Positions 17,690 to 25,542 of a stretch of 64,000 bases of DNA are shown piece after piece; the stretch's first letter is position 1, and the number at the start of each line of letters is the position of its first letter. Origin of the DNA: Bacillota bacterium. GTDB taxonomy: Bacteria; Bacillota; Clostridia; Peptostreptococcales; Anaerovoracaceae. The stretch lies in the NCBI GenBank assembly GCA_017432345.1, contig JAFRJI010000027.1, positions 1-64,000 on the forward strand, in the 5' to 3' direction. The notes below the pieces were generated by a model. That model did not search any database. It was not told the DNA's origin and saw only the letters and a list, made by a program, of their open reading frames with translations. The position numbers were made by a program, and so were the translations under genes.

Positions 17690-18484
17690 ATGACACTGCA
17701 ATTTTGTTCCTTTGCCAGCGGCAGCAGCGGCAACTGCTACGTGGTGAAGGATGACGACACAGCAATATTGATCGACGCGGGGATCTCCGGCAAGCGGATC
17801 TTCGAGGGCCTCGTGGAAACGGGTACGCCACTTAATCAGGTGGCGGCGGTTCTCGTTACCCACGAACACATCGACCACGTCCGCAGTCTGCCGATCGTCA
17901 CGCGCAAAATTCCGGGCCTTCTGGTCTACGCCAACAAGGCGACCTGGGAGCAGATCGATCGCCCCGTCTCCGAAGAGCGCCGGCGGGTGTTCACCACCGG
18001 GGAGGATTTCTACATCGGCGATTTCCTGATCCGGCCGTTCCCAATCTCCCACGACGCGGCGGATCCGGTGGGTTTCTCGATCTACTGCAAAGGCAAACAG
18101 ATCAGCGTCCTCACGGATTCGGGCTATGTCAGCGAGGAAATCTTCGAAGAGATTCTGGACGCGGACCTGCTGGTTTTGGAGGCGAACCACGAGAAAGAAA
18201 TGCTGCTGTTCGGACGTTATCCGTATCCGCTCAAGCAAAGAATCCTCGGCGACGAAGGACATCTGTCCAACGTGACCGCCGGCGAATGCCTCTGCAGGAT
18301 CGTCAACGAACGGCCGAAGGAGCGGCAAGTGCTGCTGGGGCACATGAGCAATGAGAACAACACGCCGGAAGTGGCTCTGCAGGCGGTAAGGAACACGCTG
18401 GAGGAAAACGACATCTATATCGGTGGGGAGTTGCGTGTCGACGTGGTGCTCCGGGACTGCCGGAGTGATATCTTCGAAGTATAA
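17690..18484 (+). CDS. MBL-fold metallo-hydrolase (YycJ/WalJ-like)
   Basis: This 264-residue cytoplasmic protein belongs to the YycJ/WalJ group of metallo-beta-lactamase-fold hydrolases, probable nucleases linked to the WalKR cell-wall regulon in Firmicutes. The N-terminus QFCSFASGSSGNCYVV and the metal motif THEHIDHV (His58, His60, Asp62, His63) are clear, followed by PISHDAADPVGF and GHMSNENNTPE. The start is ATG 17690 right after the SanA-like stop; an upstream in-frame start would overlap that gene. The downstream rlmH order is typical: walJ-like genes often sit next to rlmH in Firmicutes. Confidence 0.93.
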   Translation: MTLQFCSFASGSSGNCYVVKDDDTAILIDAGISGKRIFEGLVETGTPLNQVAAVLVTHEHIDHVRSLPIVTRKIPGLLVYANKATWEQIDRPVSEERRRVFTTGEDFYIGDFLIRPFPISHDAADPVGFSIYCKGKQISVLTDSGYVSEEIFEEILDADLLVLEANHEKEMLLFGRYPYPLKQRILGDEGHLSNVTAGECLCRIVNERPKERQVLLGHMSNENNTPEVALQAVRNTLEENDIYIGGELRVDVVLRDCRSDIFEV

Positions 18485-18496
18485 GGGAGGATGCGC

Positions 18497-18976
18497 ATGA
18501 ACATTACGGTCATCGCCATCGGAAAACTGAAAGAAAAATACTGGCAGGACGCGGTGAAGGAATATTCCAAACGCCTCGGTGCCTACTGCCGGCTGAACAT
18601 CGTCGAGCTGAAGGAAAGCCCGCTGCCGGCCAATCCGTCTGCGGCCGATGAGGAAGCGGTCAAGCGTGCGGAGGGCGAGGAAATCCTGAGCAAAATCGCC
18701 AAGAGCGACTACGTGATTACACTGGAGATCAAAGGCAAAGCCCTCTCATCGGAACAGCTGGCGGCGAAGATCAACGATCTGGGGATCGAGGGAAAAAGCT
18801 CCATCGTCTTCGTGATCGGCGGATCGCTGGGACTGTCGGCGGACGTCAGCAAGCGCGCGGACTTCAAGCTGTCGTTCTCGGCGATGACGTTCCCGCACCA
18901 GATGATGCGGGTGATTCTGCTGGAGCAGATCTACCGGAGTTTCAAGATCAACCGCAACGAAACGTATCATAAATAG
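18497..18976 (+). CDS. rlmH: 23S rRNA pseudouridine-1915 N3-methyltransferase
   Basis: RlmH methylates pseudouridine 1915 in helix 69 of 23S rRNA using SAM. I chose ATG 18497, six bases after GGGAGG (18485-18490), over ATG 18491 which abuts that site; this gives 159 residues, the usual family length. The SPOUT knot is visible as FVIGGSLGLS followed by LSFSAMTFPHQMMRVILLEQIYRSFKI, and the protein ends in ETYHK, the typical C-terminus. It is co-transcribed with the metallo-hydrolase. Confidence 0.97.
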   Translation: MNITVIAIGKLKEKYWQDAVKEYSKRLGAYCRLNIVELKESPLPANPSAADEEAVKRAEGEEILSKIAKSDYVITLEIKGKALSSEQLAAKINDLGIEGKSSIVFVIGGSLGLSADVSKRADFKLSFSAMTFPHQMMRVILLEQIYRSFKINRNETYHK

Positions 18977-19006
18977 AAATATGTATTTTTTACAACCCGA
19001 TATGCA

Positions 19007-19035
19007 TTGACCTGTTTCGGTGAGTCAGTTAGAAT
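19007..19035 (+). promoter_or_regulatory. Promoter of the rubredoxin gene
   Basis: TTGACC (19007-19012), 17-base spacer, TAGAAT (19030-19035). Confidence 0.83.
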
Positions 19036-19090
19036 GAGGGTAAGAAATCAACAACTAATTAATTGAATCAAGTATAACAGGAGGTACATC

Positions 19091-19267
19091 ATGGCACAGA
19101 AATATTGCTGCAAGGCATGCGATTATGTTTACAACCCTAAGAAGGGCGACCGCGAGGGCGGTGTTGCTCCTGGCGTAGCATTCGAAGATCTTCCGGAAAA
19201 CTGGATCTGCCCTGAATGCGGAGTCGGCAAAGAGTACTTCGAGCCGGTCGGCGCAAAGGAAGAATAG
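19091..19267 (+). CDS. Rubredoxin
   Basis: This 58-residue one-iron electron carrier is a cytoplasmic partner for oxygen or peroxide reductases and other redox enzymes in anaerobes. The two iron-binding CxxC motifs are present: [10 protein letters not shown] near the N-terminus and [13 protein letters not shown] near the C-terminus, with the conserved PEDLPxxW-like FEDLPENW between. The usual CGY is CDY. The gene has its own promoter, a GGAGGT site 9 bases before the ATG, and a large terminator, so it is a single-gene unit. Its reductase partner is not nearby. Confidence 0.97.
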   Translation: MAQKYCCKACDYVYNPKKGDREGGVAPGVAFEDLPENWICPECGVGKEYFEPVGAKEE

Positions 19268-19339
19268 TCACGTCAAGAGACAAAAGGCATTGGCCTCAGC
19301 TCGGTCCTCGTCGCAGCAGGCCATAGATGCTTATTCACA

Positions 19340-19403
19340 GAAAACAGAATCCCGTGCAAACTCGTCTGACGACTCAGACAGTGCACGGGATTTTGCTGTT
19401 TTC
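19340..19403. terminator. Long bidirectional terminator hairpin
   Basis: GAAAACAG (19340-19347) pairs with CTGTTTTC (19396-19403) and AATCCCGTGCA (19348-19358) with TGCACGGGATT (19382-19392); an inner GTCTGA/TCAGAC pair fills the loop. It separates convergent rubredoxin and response-regulator genes. Confidence 0.85.
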
Positions 19404-19486
19404 TTTGTTCATTTCGCATATGACCTGACCTGCTCCTGCGGAAGCCGCTTCGGCCAATGCCTTTTGCTCTTTCGGCCCACTCTGGC

Positions 19487-20176
19487 TTATTTGGCCTTGA
19501 ACCGGTATCCGAGGCCTCTTACGGTCTGCAGGTATTTCGGCTCTGACGGATCATCCTCGATCTTCTGGCGGAGACGGTTGACGTATACCATGATGGCATT
19601 CTCGTCGATGATCGTCTCGCCCCAGATCATGCTGTAGATCGTATCCTTGCTGAAGATCCGGTTGTCATTGTCGATGAACAACTTGATCATCGCGTTCTCC
19701 TTCGCGGAGAGCGGAATCTCCTCACCGTTCTTGTAGAAACGCAGCGTCTGCGTATCATAGGAGAACGGGCCGGCTACGATGACCGTTTCCTTCTCGGACA
19801 CGAAGCTCCGGCTTCGCCGGACGAGAGCCTTTGCTTTGGCTCCGAGCGTGACCGGGTTGAACGGTTTCGTGATATATTCATCCGCCCCGATGTCGAGGCC
19901 GTACAGCGTATCGTAGTCGGCTTTCCTGCCGCTGACTACAATGATTGGGAGATTCTTCCCCTGACCGCGTATGCGGTTGATGACTTCAAAGCCATCGATG
20001 CCGTGCATGTTGATATCCAAAAGCATCAGATCATAGTTTTTCTCTTCGATCGCCTTCAGCGCCTCATCACCATTGGAGGCCTGGTCGACATCGAAATCAT
20101 TGCTCACCATGATCTTGTATAACATAGTGCGAACTGCTTCATCATCGTCTACGACGAGTACAAGGTCCTTAGCCAT
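19487..20176 (-). CDS. OmpR-family response regulator
   Basis: This 229-residue transcription factor receives phosphate from a sensor kinase, presumably the divergent one at 20248. The receiver domain has the acidic pair in VVDDDEAV, phospho-acceptor Asp54 (LLLDINM-type, here MLLDINM), a Ser in VVSGRK and Lys in TKPFNP. A winged-helix effector domain follows (about 125-225), ending TVRGLGYRFK. I use ATG 20176, preceded by AAGGGA at 7 bases, rather than TTG 20182. A promoter is visible at 20220-20248, overlapping the kinase start codon. Confidence 0.95.
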   Translation of the reverse strand: MAKDLVLVVDDDEAVRTMLYKIMVSNDFDVDQASNGDEALKAIEEKNYDLMLLDINMHGIDGFEVINRIRGQGKNLPIIVVSGRKADYDTLYGLDIGADEYITKPFNPVTLGAKAKALVRRSRSFVSEKETVIVAGPFSYDTQTLRFYKNGEEIPLSAKENAMIKLFIDNDNRIFSKDTIYSMIWGETIIDENAIMVYVNRLRQKIEDDPSEPKYLQTVRGLGYRFKAK

Positions 20177-20219
20177 AATCAATTCCCTTCTTTACAGATT
20201 TTAAATTAAGGTATATTTT

Positions 20220-20248
20220 AGTATAAATAAAAATTTATCATTTTTCAA
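20220..20248 (-). promoter_or_regulatory. Promoter of the response regulator
   Basis: On the minus strand TTGAAA (20248-20243), 17-base spacer, TATACT (20225-20220). It overlaps the first base of the divergent kinase ATG, so transcription of the two units is physically linked. Confidence 0.7.
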
Positions 20249-21996
20249 TGAACGGAGCGAAGTCTTTGAAAAAAATAATAAAAAATCAAAAAACAAAGGG
20301 TTTTACCGGGATGGCGATCGCCCTGGCGCTGATCGTGTTCGGTGCTATCATGATCGGAGTTACATTTACGCAATTCAACAACGCCACGAAGAGCACCCAG
20401 GACCAGCAGCTCAGGAAAGTCGAGTCCGCGGTGGACTATAACATCAACGAGTCGATCGTGCGGTTCGAGCGGCAGATGGAGTACCTGCTGCAAAGCAAGC
20501 GGTTCGACCAGGTGATCGACCGCGTCGGGCAAGGCGCCGGCAGCGACAGCCTGACGGACGTGCTCATGAACTCCTCCCTCAGCGGCATGGCGACGTTTGA
20601 AGCCTTGTTCGTCACAAAGGACGGGGAAGTGATCGGCACATCTTCGGCGGATGAGGAGTACACCATCGGCAGCGAAATCCGCGAGGGACTGAACTTGTGC
20701 CAGGATACGGCCGGCAACGAATATCTGGCCGTTGGGCGCGAAGCGGCGAAAGACACGATGTGCTACGGGGTCATGAACATCAAGGCTCTATACGAAAACA
20801 TCCTGCCGCGGACCAACGCCGAGCGCGCCAGCGTGGAGCTTTTGCTTGCGGACGGGCAGACGCTGGTCTACGAAAGCAACACGGGCGTGCGGACGTGCCT
20901 GATGTCCGGGATCGGGGAAGCCGTCGAGCTCGACGTCAATGAAGCGGATATTTTATACAAAACCCAGGAGAGCGGGGAAAGCACCACCGGTGAATACGAA
21001 AAGAATCTCACCAAAGAACAGCGCGCGGCAACGCGGGTGCTGGCCGTTCCTTCCGATAAAACAGCGAACAAAGCCTTTGCGATTGCAGTCACGGTAGACT
21101 ACAGCGCCATGGCGTCGCTGATGAAAACGACCATCATGAAGGTCATCCTGTTCTTTATCCTCGCAGCGGCCGGAATCATCATGCTCGTCATGTTCCTGAT
21201 CCAGATGCGCCGGGAGCGGACGCAGGTCGACGAAGAGATCGAACGCCTGAAGGAAAAGAACAAGCAGATGGAAGAGCTGAACACCAAGCTCCAGGAGCTG
21301 GAGCATCACCAGCGGCTGGAGACCATCGGTACGATGACGTCAGGCATCGCGCATGAGTTCAACAATCTGCTGGCGCCGATCATGGGCTACAGCATCATGA
21401 CGCTGGAGAAGATCCCGCCGGAAGACGAAGCGCTCTACGATGGCGTGCTGGAAATCTACAACGCGTCCAAGAAGGCGAAGGATATCATCTCCAGACTGTC
21501 CGATCTGGCGCGCAAAAACACAGAAAAAGTCTTTACGAGGATCCCGCCGGATACGTTTGTGAACCGGACGATCAGCGTAACGGCGCCGTCACTGCCGAAC
21601 AACGTTGACCTGGTCCGTGACTTCCACTGCAACGGCAAATACATGCGGGGCAACGAGACACAGCTGTCCCAGCTGCTAATCAATCTCGTGATCAACGCGT
21701 TCCATGCGCTGTCGGAAAAAGGCGGTACCGTCACGATACGTACGGAAGTGAAAGACGGTTTTGTCGTGCTCACCGTAAGCGACGATGGCCCGGGAATCCC
21801 GAAGGAGATCCAGGAGTCGATCTTCGAACCATTCTTTACAACGAAGGAAGCAGGCGCCGGGACTGGTCTTGGCCTGGCGATCGTGCGGCAGGCGGCGGAA
21901 GACCATGGCGGCCGCGTCGAACTCGAGTCGGAAGAAGGCAATGGATGCTGCTTCCGCGTCTATATCCCGGAAGATGTCCCGGATGAGGTGGATTAA
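20248..21996 (+). CDS. Membrane sensor histidine kinase
   Basis: The 582-residue kinase has a first membrane span (about 19-41), an extracellular sensor region of about 245 residues resembling a Cache-type fold, a second span (about 296-320), a coiled coil, and the catalytic core. The phospho-acceptor is His369 in SGIAHEFNNLLAPI, a form seen in NtrB-like kinases. N box (INLVINAFHAL), G1 (VSDDGPGIP), F (FEPFFTTK) and G2 (GTGLGLAIV) are intact. No ribosome site precedes the ATG. It faces a divergent OmpR-type regulator and is followed after 46 bases by a secreted pseudo-subtilase, a candidate partner for the sensor region. Confidence 0.94.
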   Translation: MNGAKSLKKIIKNQKTKGFTGMAIALALIVFGAIMIGVTFTQFNNATKSTQDQQLRKVESAVDYNINESIVRFERQMEYLLQSKRFDQVIDRVGQGAGSDSLTDVLMNSSLSGMATFEALFVTKDGEVIGTSSADEEYTIGSEIREGLNLCQDTAGNEYLAVGREAAKDTMCYGVMNIKALYENILPRTNAERASVELLLADGQTLVYESNTGVRTCLMSGIGEAVELDVNEADILYKTQESGESTTGEYEKNLTKEQRAATRVLAVPSDKTANKAFAIAVTVDYSAMASLMKTTIMKVILFFILAAAGIIMLVMFLIQMRRERTQVDEEIERLKEKNKQMEELNTKLQELEHHQRLETIGTMTSGIAHEFNNLLAPIMGYSIMTLEKIPPEDEALYDGVLEIYNASKKAKDIISRLSDLARKNTEKVFTRIPPDTFVNRTISVTAPSLPNNVDLVRDFHCNGKYMRGNETQLSQLLINLVINAFHALSEKGGTVTIRTEVKDGFVVLTVSDDGPGIPKEIQESIFEPFFTTKEAGAGTGLGLAIVRQAAEDHGGRVELESEEGNGCCFRVYIPEDVPDEVD

Positions 21997-22030
21997 CAAA
22001 TATTAAGGGCGTTCCTTAGATGGGGAATGA

Positions 22031-22036
22031 TATACT
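22031..22036 (+). promoter_or_regulatory. Possible -10 element placing the pseudo-subtilase start at its ATG
   Basis: TATACT (22031-22036) ends 6 bases before the ATG, the same geometry as at 16995-17007. No good -35 is seen 17 bases upstream and no Shine-Dalgarno site is present, so read-through from the kinase gene is the alternative. Confidence 0.35.
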
Positions 22037-22042
22037 TTTGCT

Positions 22043-23689
22043 ATGAAGCGAGGTGTGTTGAGAGCGGTCGTTTGGATCGTTGCTCTTGTGATGGTTTTGC
22101 AAGGGTCAGCGGTCTTTACGGGCACCGTGCACGCAACTGAATCAACAGCGGATTATCCCAACTATGTCGACAACCAGCTGATCGTGACGTTCGCAGAGGA
22201 CGTCAGCCAGTCAGCGGCAAAAGACATGGTTGCTTTTGCTGTGTCCGAAGGCCTGCTGGGAAACAGTATCGCGGATGTTAAATCCGGTATCCGGATGACG
22301 AGACTTAAGGCAGACGGGAACGTGATGCTGGTCGAAACGAGCCGGTCGTTGGATGAAGAAGCCGCGGCGGAGGAGATCCGGAACAACCCGGCGGTGGAAG
22401 CGGCGCAGCCGAACTATTACTACACCGCCACGGAAGGCAGTGTCCGCGGCGATTACTATAATGACGGGATGTGGTTTCTCGACTACATCGACGCGCCGGA
22501 AGCCTGGGCGCTGATCAAAAAGCAGCAGGCCCGGGGCAAGATCGCGGCCGACCGGAAACCGATTGTTATCGCGTCGCTGGATGCGGGAATTTTGCAGAAG
22601 CACGAGGCTCTTGCAAAATTCACAGAGAACGCCGCCGGCGCCAATAAGGACAGCGCGCCGCGGAGCAGCAGCGGAACGAAAGTAGCTGGCATTATTGCGA
22701 CGATGTCAGGCGACAGCGTGGGGAAAATGGTCCACCTGCTCAGCATCGACGTGTTCCACGCGGAGAGACGGAACACGGTGAGGAACGCCGCGACCACAGC
22801 GGATATCATTGCGGGTTTGGATTCCGCGAGCCGTCACAACGCCCGGATCGTAACCATGACGTTCGGACGGCACGGGTACGATAAGGCGCTGGAAAAGAAG
22901 ATCAAGTGGGCAGCGGACGAAGGGATGCTGCTGATCACGGCGGCCGGCGACAACGGCGACACGCAGCCGTGGTATCCATCGGACTATAAGCAGTGTCTGA
23001 GCTGCATCAACACAGATAAATACGAAAACGCATACGGCACGGAGTGCACCAATGAGCGCTCCGGTTACGGCTGCCGCAACGACATTGCTGCGCCGGGTAC
23101 ATCGATCCGGACAGCAAACCTGAATGGCAGCTATTCCAACGAGACCGGTACGGCATGTTCCGCCGCCGTTGTTGCGGGGACGGCCGCGATGGTCATGTAC
23201 ACCGATCCGACGCTGTCGGGAACAAAGGTGAAGCACATCCTGCAGAAAACCGCCACGGACCTTGGCGCGCCGGGCCGGGATATCTACACCGGATACGGGA
23301 TGGTCAACGCGCAGCGGGCCGTCGCCAGAGCGTGCGGGCTGACATCGGTCAGCAGCAAGGTGATTGGCAGTAAAGTGACCGGCACATCCAAGACTTTGGG
23401 CCGGCCGTCGCTTAAAGCAAAGGCCTCTGAGGCGGGCATCGTCCTCCGCTGGAGCATGGTGCGGAATGCGGAGACCTACCTGATCTACCGGAAGGGTGGA
23501 GACAGCAAAGAGTACAAGCAGATCGCGATGGCAGCGGGCAGCGACGTGACCTGGACGGACACCAGCTGCGTCGCGGGCAAGAAATATTCGTATAAAGTCG
23601 CGGCAGGCGCCACGTCGAACGATGGCAAGAAGCTGCACGGAAAGAGCAGCAACGCAGCCTCCGCGAGAGCACTGAGGACGAATGAGTAG
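22043..23689 (+). CDS. Secreted subtilisin-like (S8) pseudopeptidase with fibronectin type III domain
   Basis: The 548-residue protein has a signal peptide (cleavage near VHATES), an N-terminal propeptide-like region (about 38-128), an S8 fold (about 140-430) and a C-terminal fibronectin type III domain (about 453-545). Fold markers are clear, but the catalytic triad is broken: Asp180 is kept in IASLDAGI, the His of HGTHVAG is Lys213 (SGTKVAGIIA), and the nucleophile of GTSMAAPHVAG is Ala371 (GTACSAAVVAG). It is therefore probably not a classical protease and may bind peptides, act as a scaffold, or feed the neighbouring kinase. Cys372 and Ser373 flank the lost nucleophile and could in theory substitute. 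RNase H follows after 14 bases. Confidence 0.88.
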   Translation: MKRGVLRAVVWIVALVMVLQGSAVFTGTVHATESTADYPNYVDNQLIVTFAEDVSQSAAKDMVAFAVSEGLLGNSIADVKSGIRMTRLKADGNVMLVETSRSLDEEAAAEEIRNNPAVEAAQPNYYYTATEGSVRGDYYNDGMWFLDYIDAPEAWALIKKQQARGKIAADRKPIVIASLDAGILQKHEALAKFTENAAGANKDSAPRSSSGTKVAGIIATMSGDSVGKMVHLLSIDVFHAERRNTVRNAATTADIIAGLDSASRHNARIVTMTFGRHGYDKALEKKIKWAADEGMLLITAAGDNGDTQPWYPSDYKQCLSCINTDKYENAYGTECTNERSGYGCRNDIAAPGTSIRTANLNGSYSNETGTACSAAVVAGTAAMVMYTDPTLSGTKVKHILQKTATDLGAPGRDIYTGYGMVNAQRAVARACGLTSVSSKVIGSKVTGTSKTLGRPSLKAKASEAGIVLRWSMVRNAETYLIYRKGGDSKEYKQIAMAAGSDVTWTDTSCVAGKKYSYKVAAGATSNDGKKLHGKSSNAASARALRTNE

Positions 23690-23703
23690 CGAAGGAGGAT
23701 ACG

Positions 23704-24261
23704 ATGCGAAACGATAAGGTCCTCCGGATCTATACAGACGGCGGATGTTCCGGCAACCAGAGCGATGAGAATCTGGGCGGCTGGGGCGCGATCCTGGAAT
23801 ACGGGCCGGCGGTGAAGGAGCTGTACGGCAGCGAGCCGAACACGACCAACAACCGCATGGAGATGACCGCTTTGCTGGAAGCGTTCCGGGCCATCAAAAA
23901 AGAAGGCCAGCTGATCCAGGTCTTTTCGGACAGCAGCTACCTGATGGACTGCTTCCGCAAGAAATGGTACGAGAACTGGCAGAAGAACGGTTGGAAGAAC
24001 GCGCAGAAGAAGCCGGTGGAGAACCAGGACCTCTGGAAGGAGCTGCTGCCGTATCTGGAGCAGCACGACATCCGGTTCTATCGGGTGAAAGGCCATGTGA
24101 ACCTGCAGAGCCAGTCGGTCGACTTTGACAAACTCTACGAGAAATTCTGCGAGTGGAACGGGACCGAATTCGCCTACGAAGAATTCGAATACATCATTGA
24201 AAAGAATAACCGGGCGGACGCCCTGGCCAACATCGGGATCGACGAGATCAGAGAGGAATAG
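23704..24261 (+). CDS. rnhA: Ribonuclease H (type I-like)
   Basis: RNase H cleaves the RNA strand of RNA-DNA hybrids. The 185-residue protein shows all four acidic metal ligands: YTDGGCSGN (Asp), NNRMEMTALL (Glu), VFSDSSYLMD (Asp) and NNRADALAN (Asp), plus the VKGHV histidine. It is about 30 residues longer than the E. coli enzyme because of an insert between the His loop and the last Asp, which I recall from other clostridial forms. GGAGG sits 6-7 bases before the ATG. It follows the pseudo-subtilase closely but shares no obvious function with it. Confidence 0.95.
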   Translation: MRNDKVLRIYTDGGCSGNQSDENLGGWGAILEYGPAVKELYGSEPNTTNNRMEMTALLEAFRAIKKEGQLIQVFSDSSYLMDCFRKKWYENWQKNGWKNAQKKPVENQDLWKELLPYLEQHDIRFYRVKGHVNLQSQSVDFDKLYEKFCEWNGTEFAYEEFEYIIEKNNRADALANIGIDEIREE

Positions 24262-24291
24262 GGTCGAATAAGACAAATCAAACGGCGAAAC

Positions 24292-24319
24292 AAAAAGACG
24301 GTGTTCGCACCGTCTTTTT
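24292..24319. terminator. Bidirectional terminator with TTCG loop
   Basis: AAAAAGACGGTG and CACCGTCTTTTT form a perfect 12-bp stem closed by TTCG, with A and T runs suiting both directions. It separates convergent rnhA and the ArsR-type gene, overlapping the latter's stop codon. Confidence 0.95.
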
Positions 24320-24641
24320 ACATATTTTCAAACTTTTTGGTGGCGTCGACGTATTTCTGCAGCGTGCCGAGGTGTACGTAATAGTACGAGAAGCGGTCCT
24401 GCTTTTTGACCTGCAGCAGGTCGGCGTCGATGAGCTTTTTGACGTGCTGCGAGATCGTGGCCTGCGAGTAATCAAATTCGTTGACCAGATCCTTGTTGCA
24501 GACCGGGGTCCGCGACTTGTTCTGCAGCATGATGTACCGGAAGATCTTGATGCGTGCCGGGTGCGCCAGCGCATCGGAAATCTGCGCGATCAGAAGAATA
24601 TCTTTTTCCTGCAATTCGTCGTAGTCTTTTCGTAGTCTCAT
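24318..24641 (-). CDS. ArsR-family winged-helix regulator
   Basis: This 107-residue protein has the ArsR fold: ISDALAHPARIKIFRYIM, the recognition region LVNEFDYSQATISQHVKKL, and the wing VKKQDRFSYYYVHLG. Metal-binding cysteine pairs typical of ArsR/CadC sensors are absent; one Cys lies at the start of the helix-turn-helix. It may therefore respond to a non-metal signal. It is downstream of, and probably co-transcribed with, the SGNH hydrolase. Two near-palindromes upstream of that hydrolase (25428-25467) are candidate operators. Confidence 0.9.
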   Translation of the reverse strand: MRLRKDYDELQEKDILLIAQISDALAHPARIKIFRYIMLQNKSRTPVCNKDLVNEFDYSQATISQHVKKLIDADLLQVKKQDRFSYYYVHLGTLQKYVDATKKFENM

Positions 24642-24676
24642 ATGTCTTTCTCCTTCGTGTCAAACGTCAGCTGCCG

Positions 24677-25390
24677 TCAAAATCCCAGCGCTTCGCGGTT
24701 CTCACCCATGAAGCGGAGGATCTCGGAAGCCAGAAAAGCATGCCCGACCGGCATCGGGTGCACGCCGTCCATATAGGCCAGATCGATATCGTCGAAGCGG
24801 TTCGCGAACGCATCATAGGCCGTACTCAGGTCGACGTAAAGTCGGCCCGATTCGCGGATCAGATCCGAAAACGTGTCCACATCCCGGTTGACGGCCGGAT
24901 AGGAAATGCCGAAACCGGCCAGCCACATGCACTCCGCCTTTTCGGCGTCGACGTGCAGCGGCGTGAGATAGACCGGCACGATGCCGCGGCTTTCCGCGAT
25001 CTCCGCCATCTCCTCCAGATTTGCAAAGGCTTCCGATGGGGTGGCTTCCCGGTAAATAAAATCGTTGGTTCCGGTTAGGATATACATGTGGTCCGGCTGG
25101 CCGTCCAGAACATCCGCCTGGAAGCGGTCCCGGATGCCGGTGGTGGTATCGCCGTTGGTGCCTTTGTTTACGATGTCGAAGCCGGTGGACTTGGCGTAGT
25201 CCGGCTGGGTAAGATCGATGCCGGCGAGCACGTCGGCCGCTGTGTCGCACTGGTCCGGCAGCATGCTGTTCAGATCCGGGGGCGCCTCGCCCTTGAGGGC
25301 TTTGCGTGCGAGACCCACGAAGCTCTTGCCCTTGCTCCAGGGATACCCGGCCACGATACTGTTGCCAATGAACACGACTTTCTTTCTCAT
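24677..25390 (-). CDS. SGNH/GDSL-family hydrolase
   Basis: This 237-residue protein belongs to the SGNH hydrolases, esterases or acyl hydrolases. Block I is GNSIVAG (Gly9-Asn10-Ser11), where GDS is usual; block III is TGTNDFIY with the conserved Asn, and block V is MDGVHPMPVGH with the Asp and His of the triad. No signal peptide is present, so it should be cytoplasmic. It leads a two-gene unit with an ArsR-type regulator and diverges from the sigma-54 activator. The Asp to Asn change is next to, not at, the nucleophile, so activity is likely kept. Substrate unknown. Confidence 0.88.
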   Translation of the reverse strand: MRKKVVFIGNSIVAGYPWSKGKSFVGLARKALKGEAPPDLNSMLPDQCDTAADVLAGIDLTQPDYAKSTGFDIVNKGTNGDTTTGIRDRFQADVLDGQPDHMYILTGTNDFIYREATPSEAFANLEEMAEIAESRGIVPVYLTPLHVDAEKAECMWLAGFGISYPAVNRDVDTFSDLIRESGRLYVDLSTAYDAFANRFDDIDLAYMDGVHPMPVGHAFLASEILRFMGENREALGF

Positions 25391-25427
25391 GATGCTGCGC
25401 CTCGTTTCGGTGGGATATATCGCCTAA

Positions 25428-25467
25428 TGGCAATATCCATTGTAGCACAGGCGATTGGAAATATCCA
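25428..25467. promoter_or_regulatory. Two near-palindromic repeats, candidate ArsR operator
   Basis: TGGCAATATCCA (25428-25439) and TGGAAATATCCA (25456-25467) lie 28 bases apart upstream of the SGNH-ArsR unit. Autoregulation is inferred. Confidence 0.4.
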
Positions 25468-25483
25468 CTCAGAATGGAGCGGA

Positions 25484-25499
25484 TGCAAAAATATTTGCA
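25484..25499. promoter_or_regulatory. Activator-type palindrome over the regulator's own promoter
   Basis: TGCAAAAATATTTGCA is nearly identical to the two palindromes at 26973-27010 and overlaps the -35 (25495-25500). This suggests negative autoregulation. Confidence 0.7.
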
Positions 25500-25523
25500 C
25501 CGGGTCCCAGCGTGTGGTAAACT
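25495..25523 (+). promoter_or_regulatory. Promoter of the sigma-54 activator gene
   Basis: TTGCAC (25495-25500), 17-base spacer ending in TGTGG, TAAACT (25518-25523) with an extended TG. The ribosome site GGAGGA follows at 25531-25536. Confidence 0.75.
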
Positions 25524-25542
25524 AGGAAGCGGAGGAACGATT

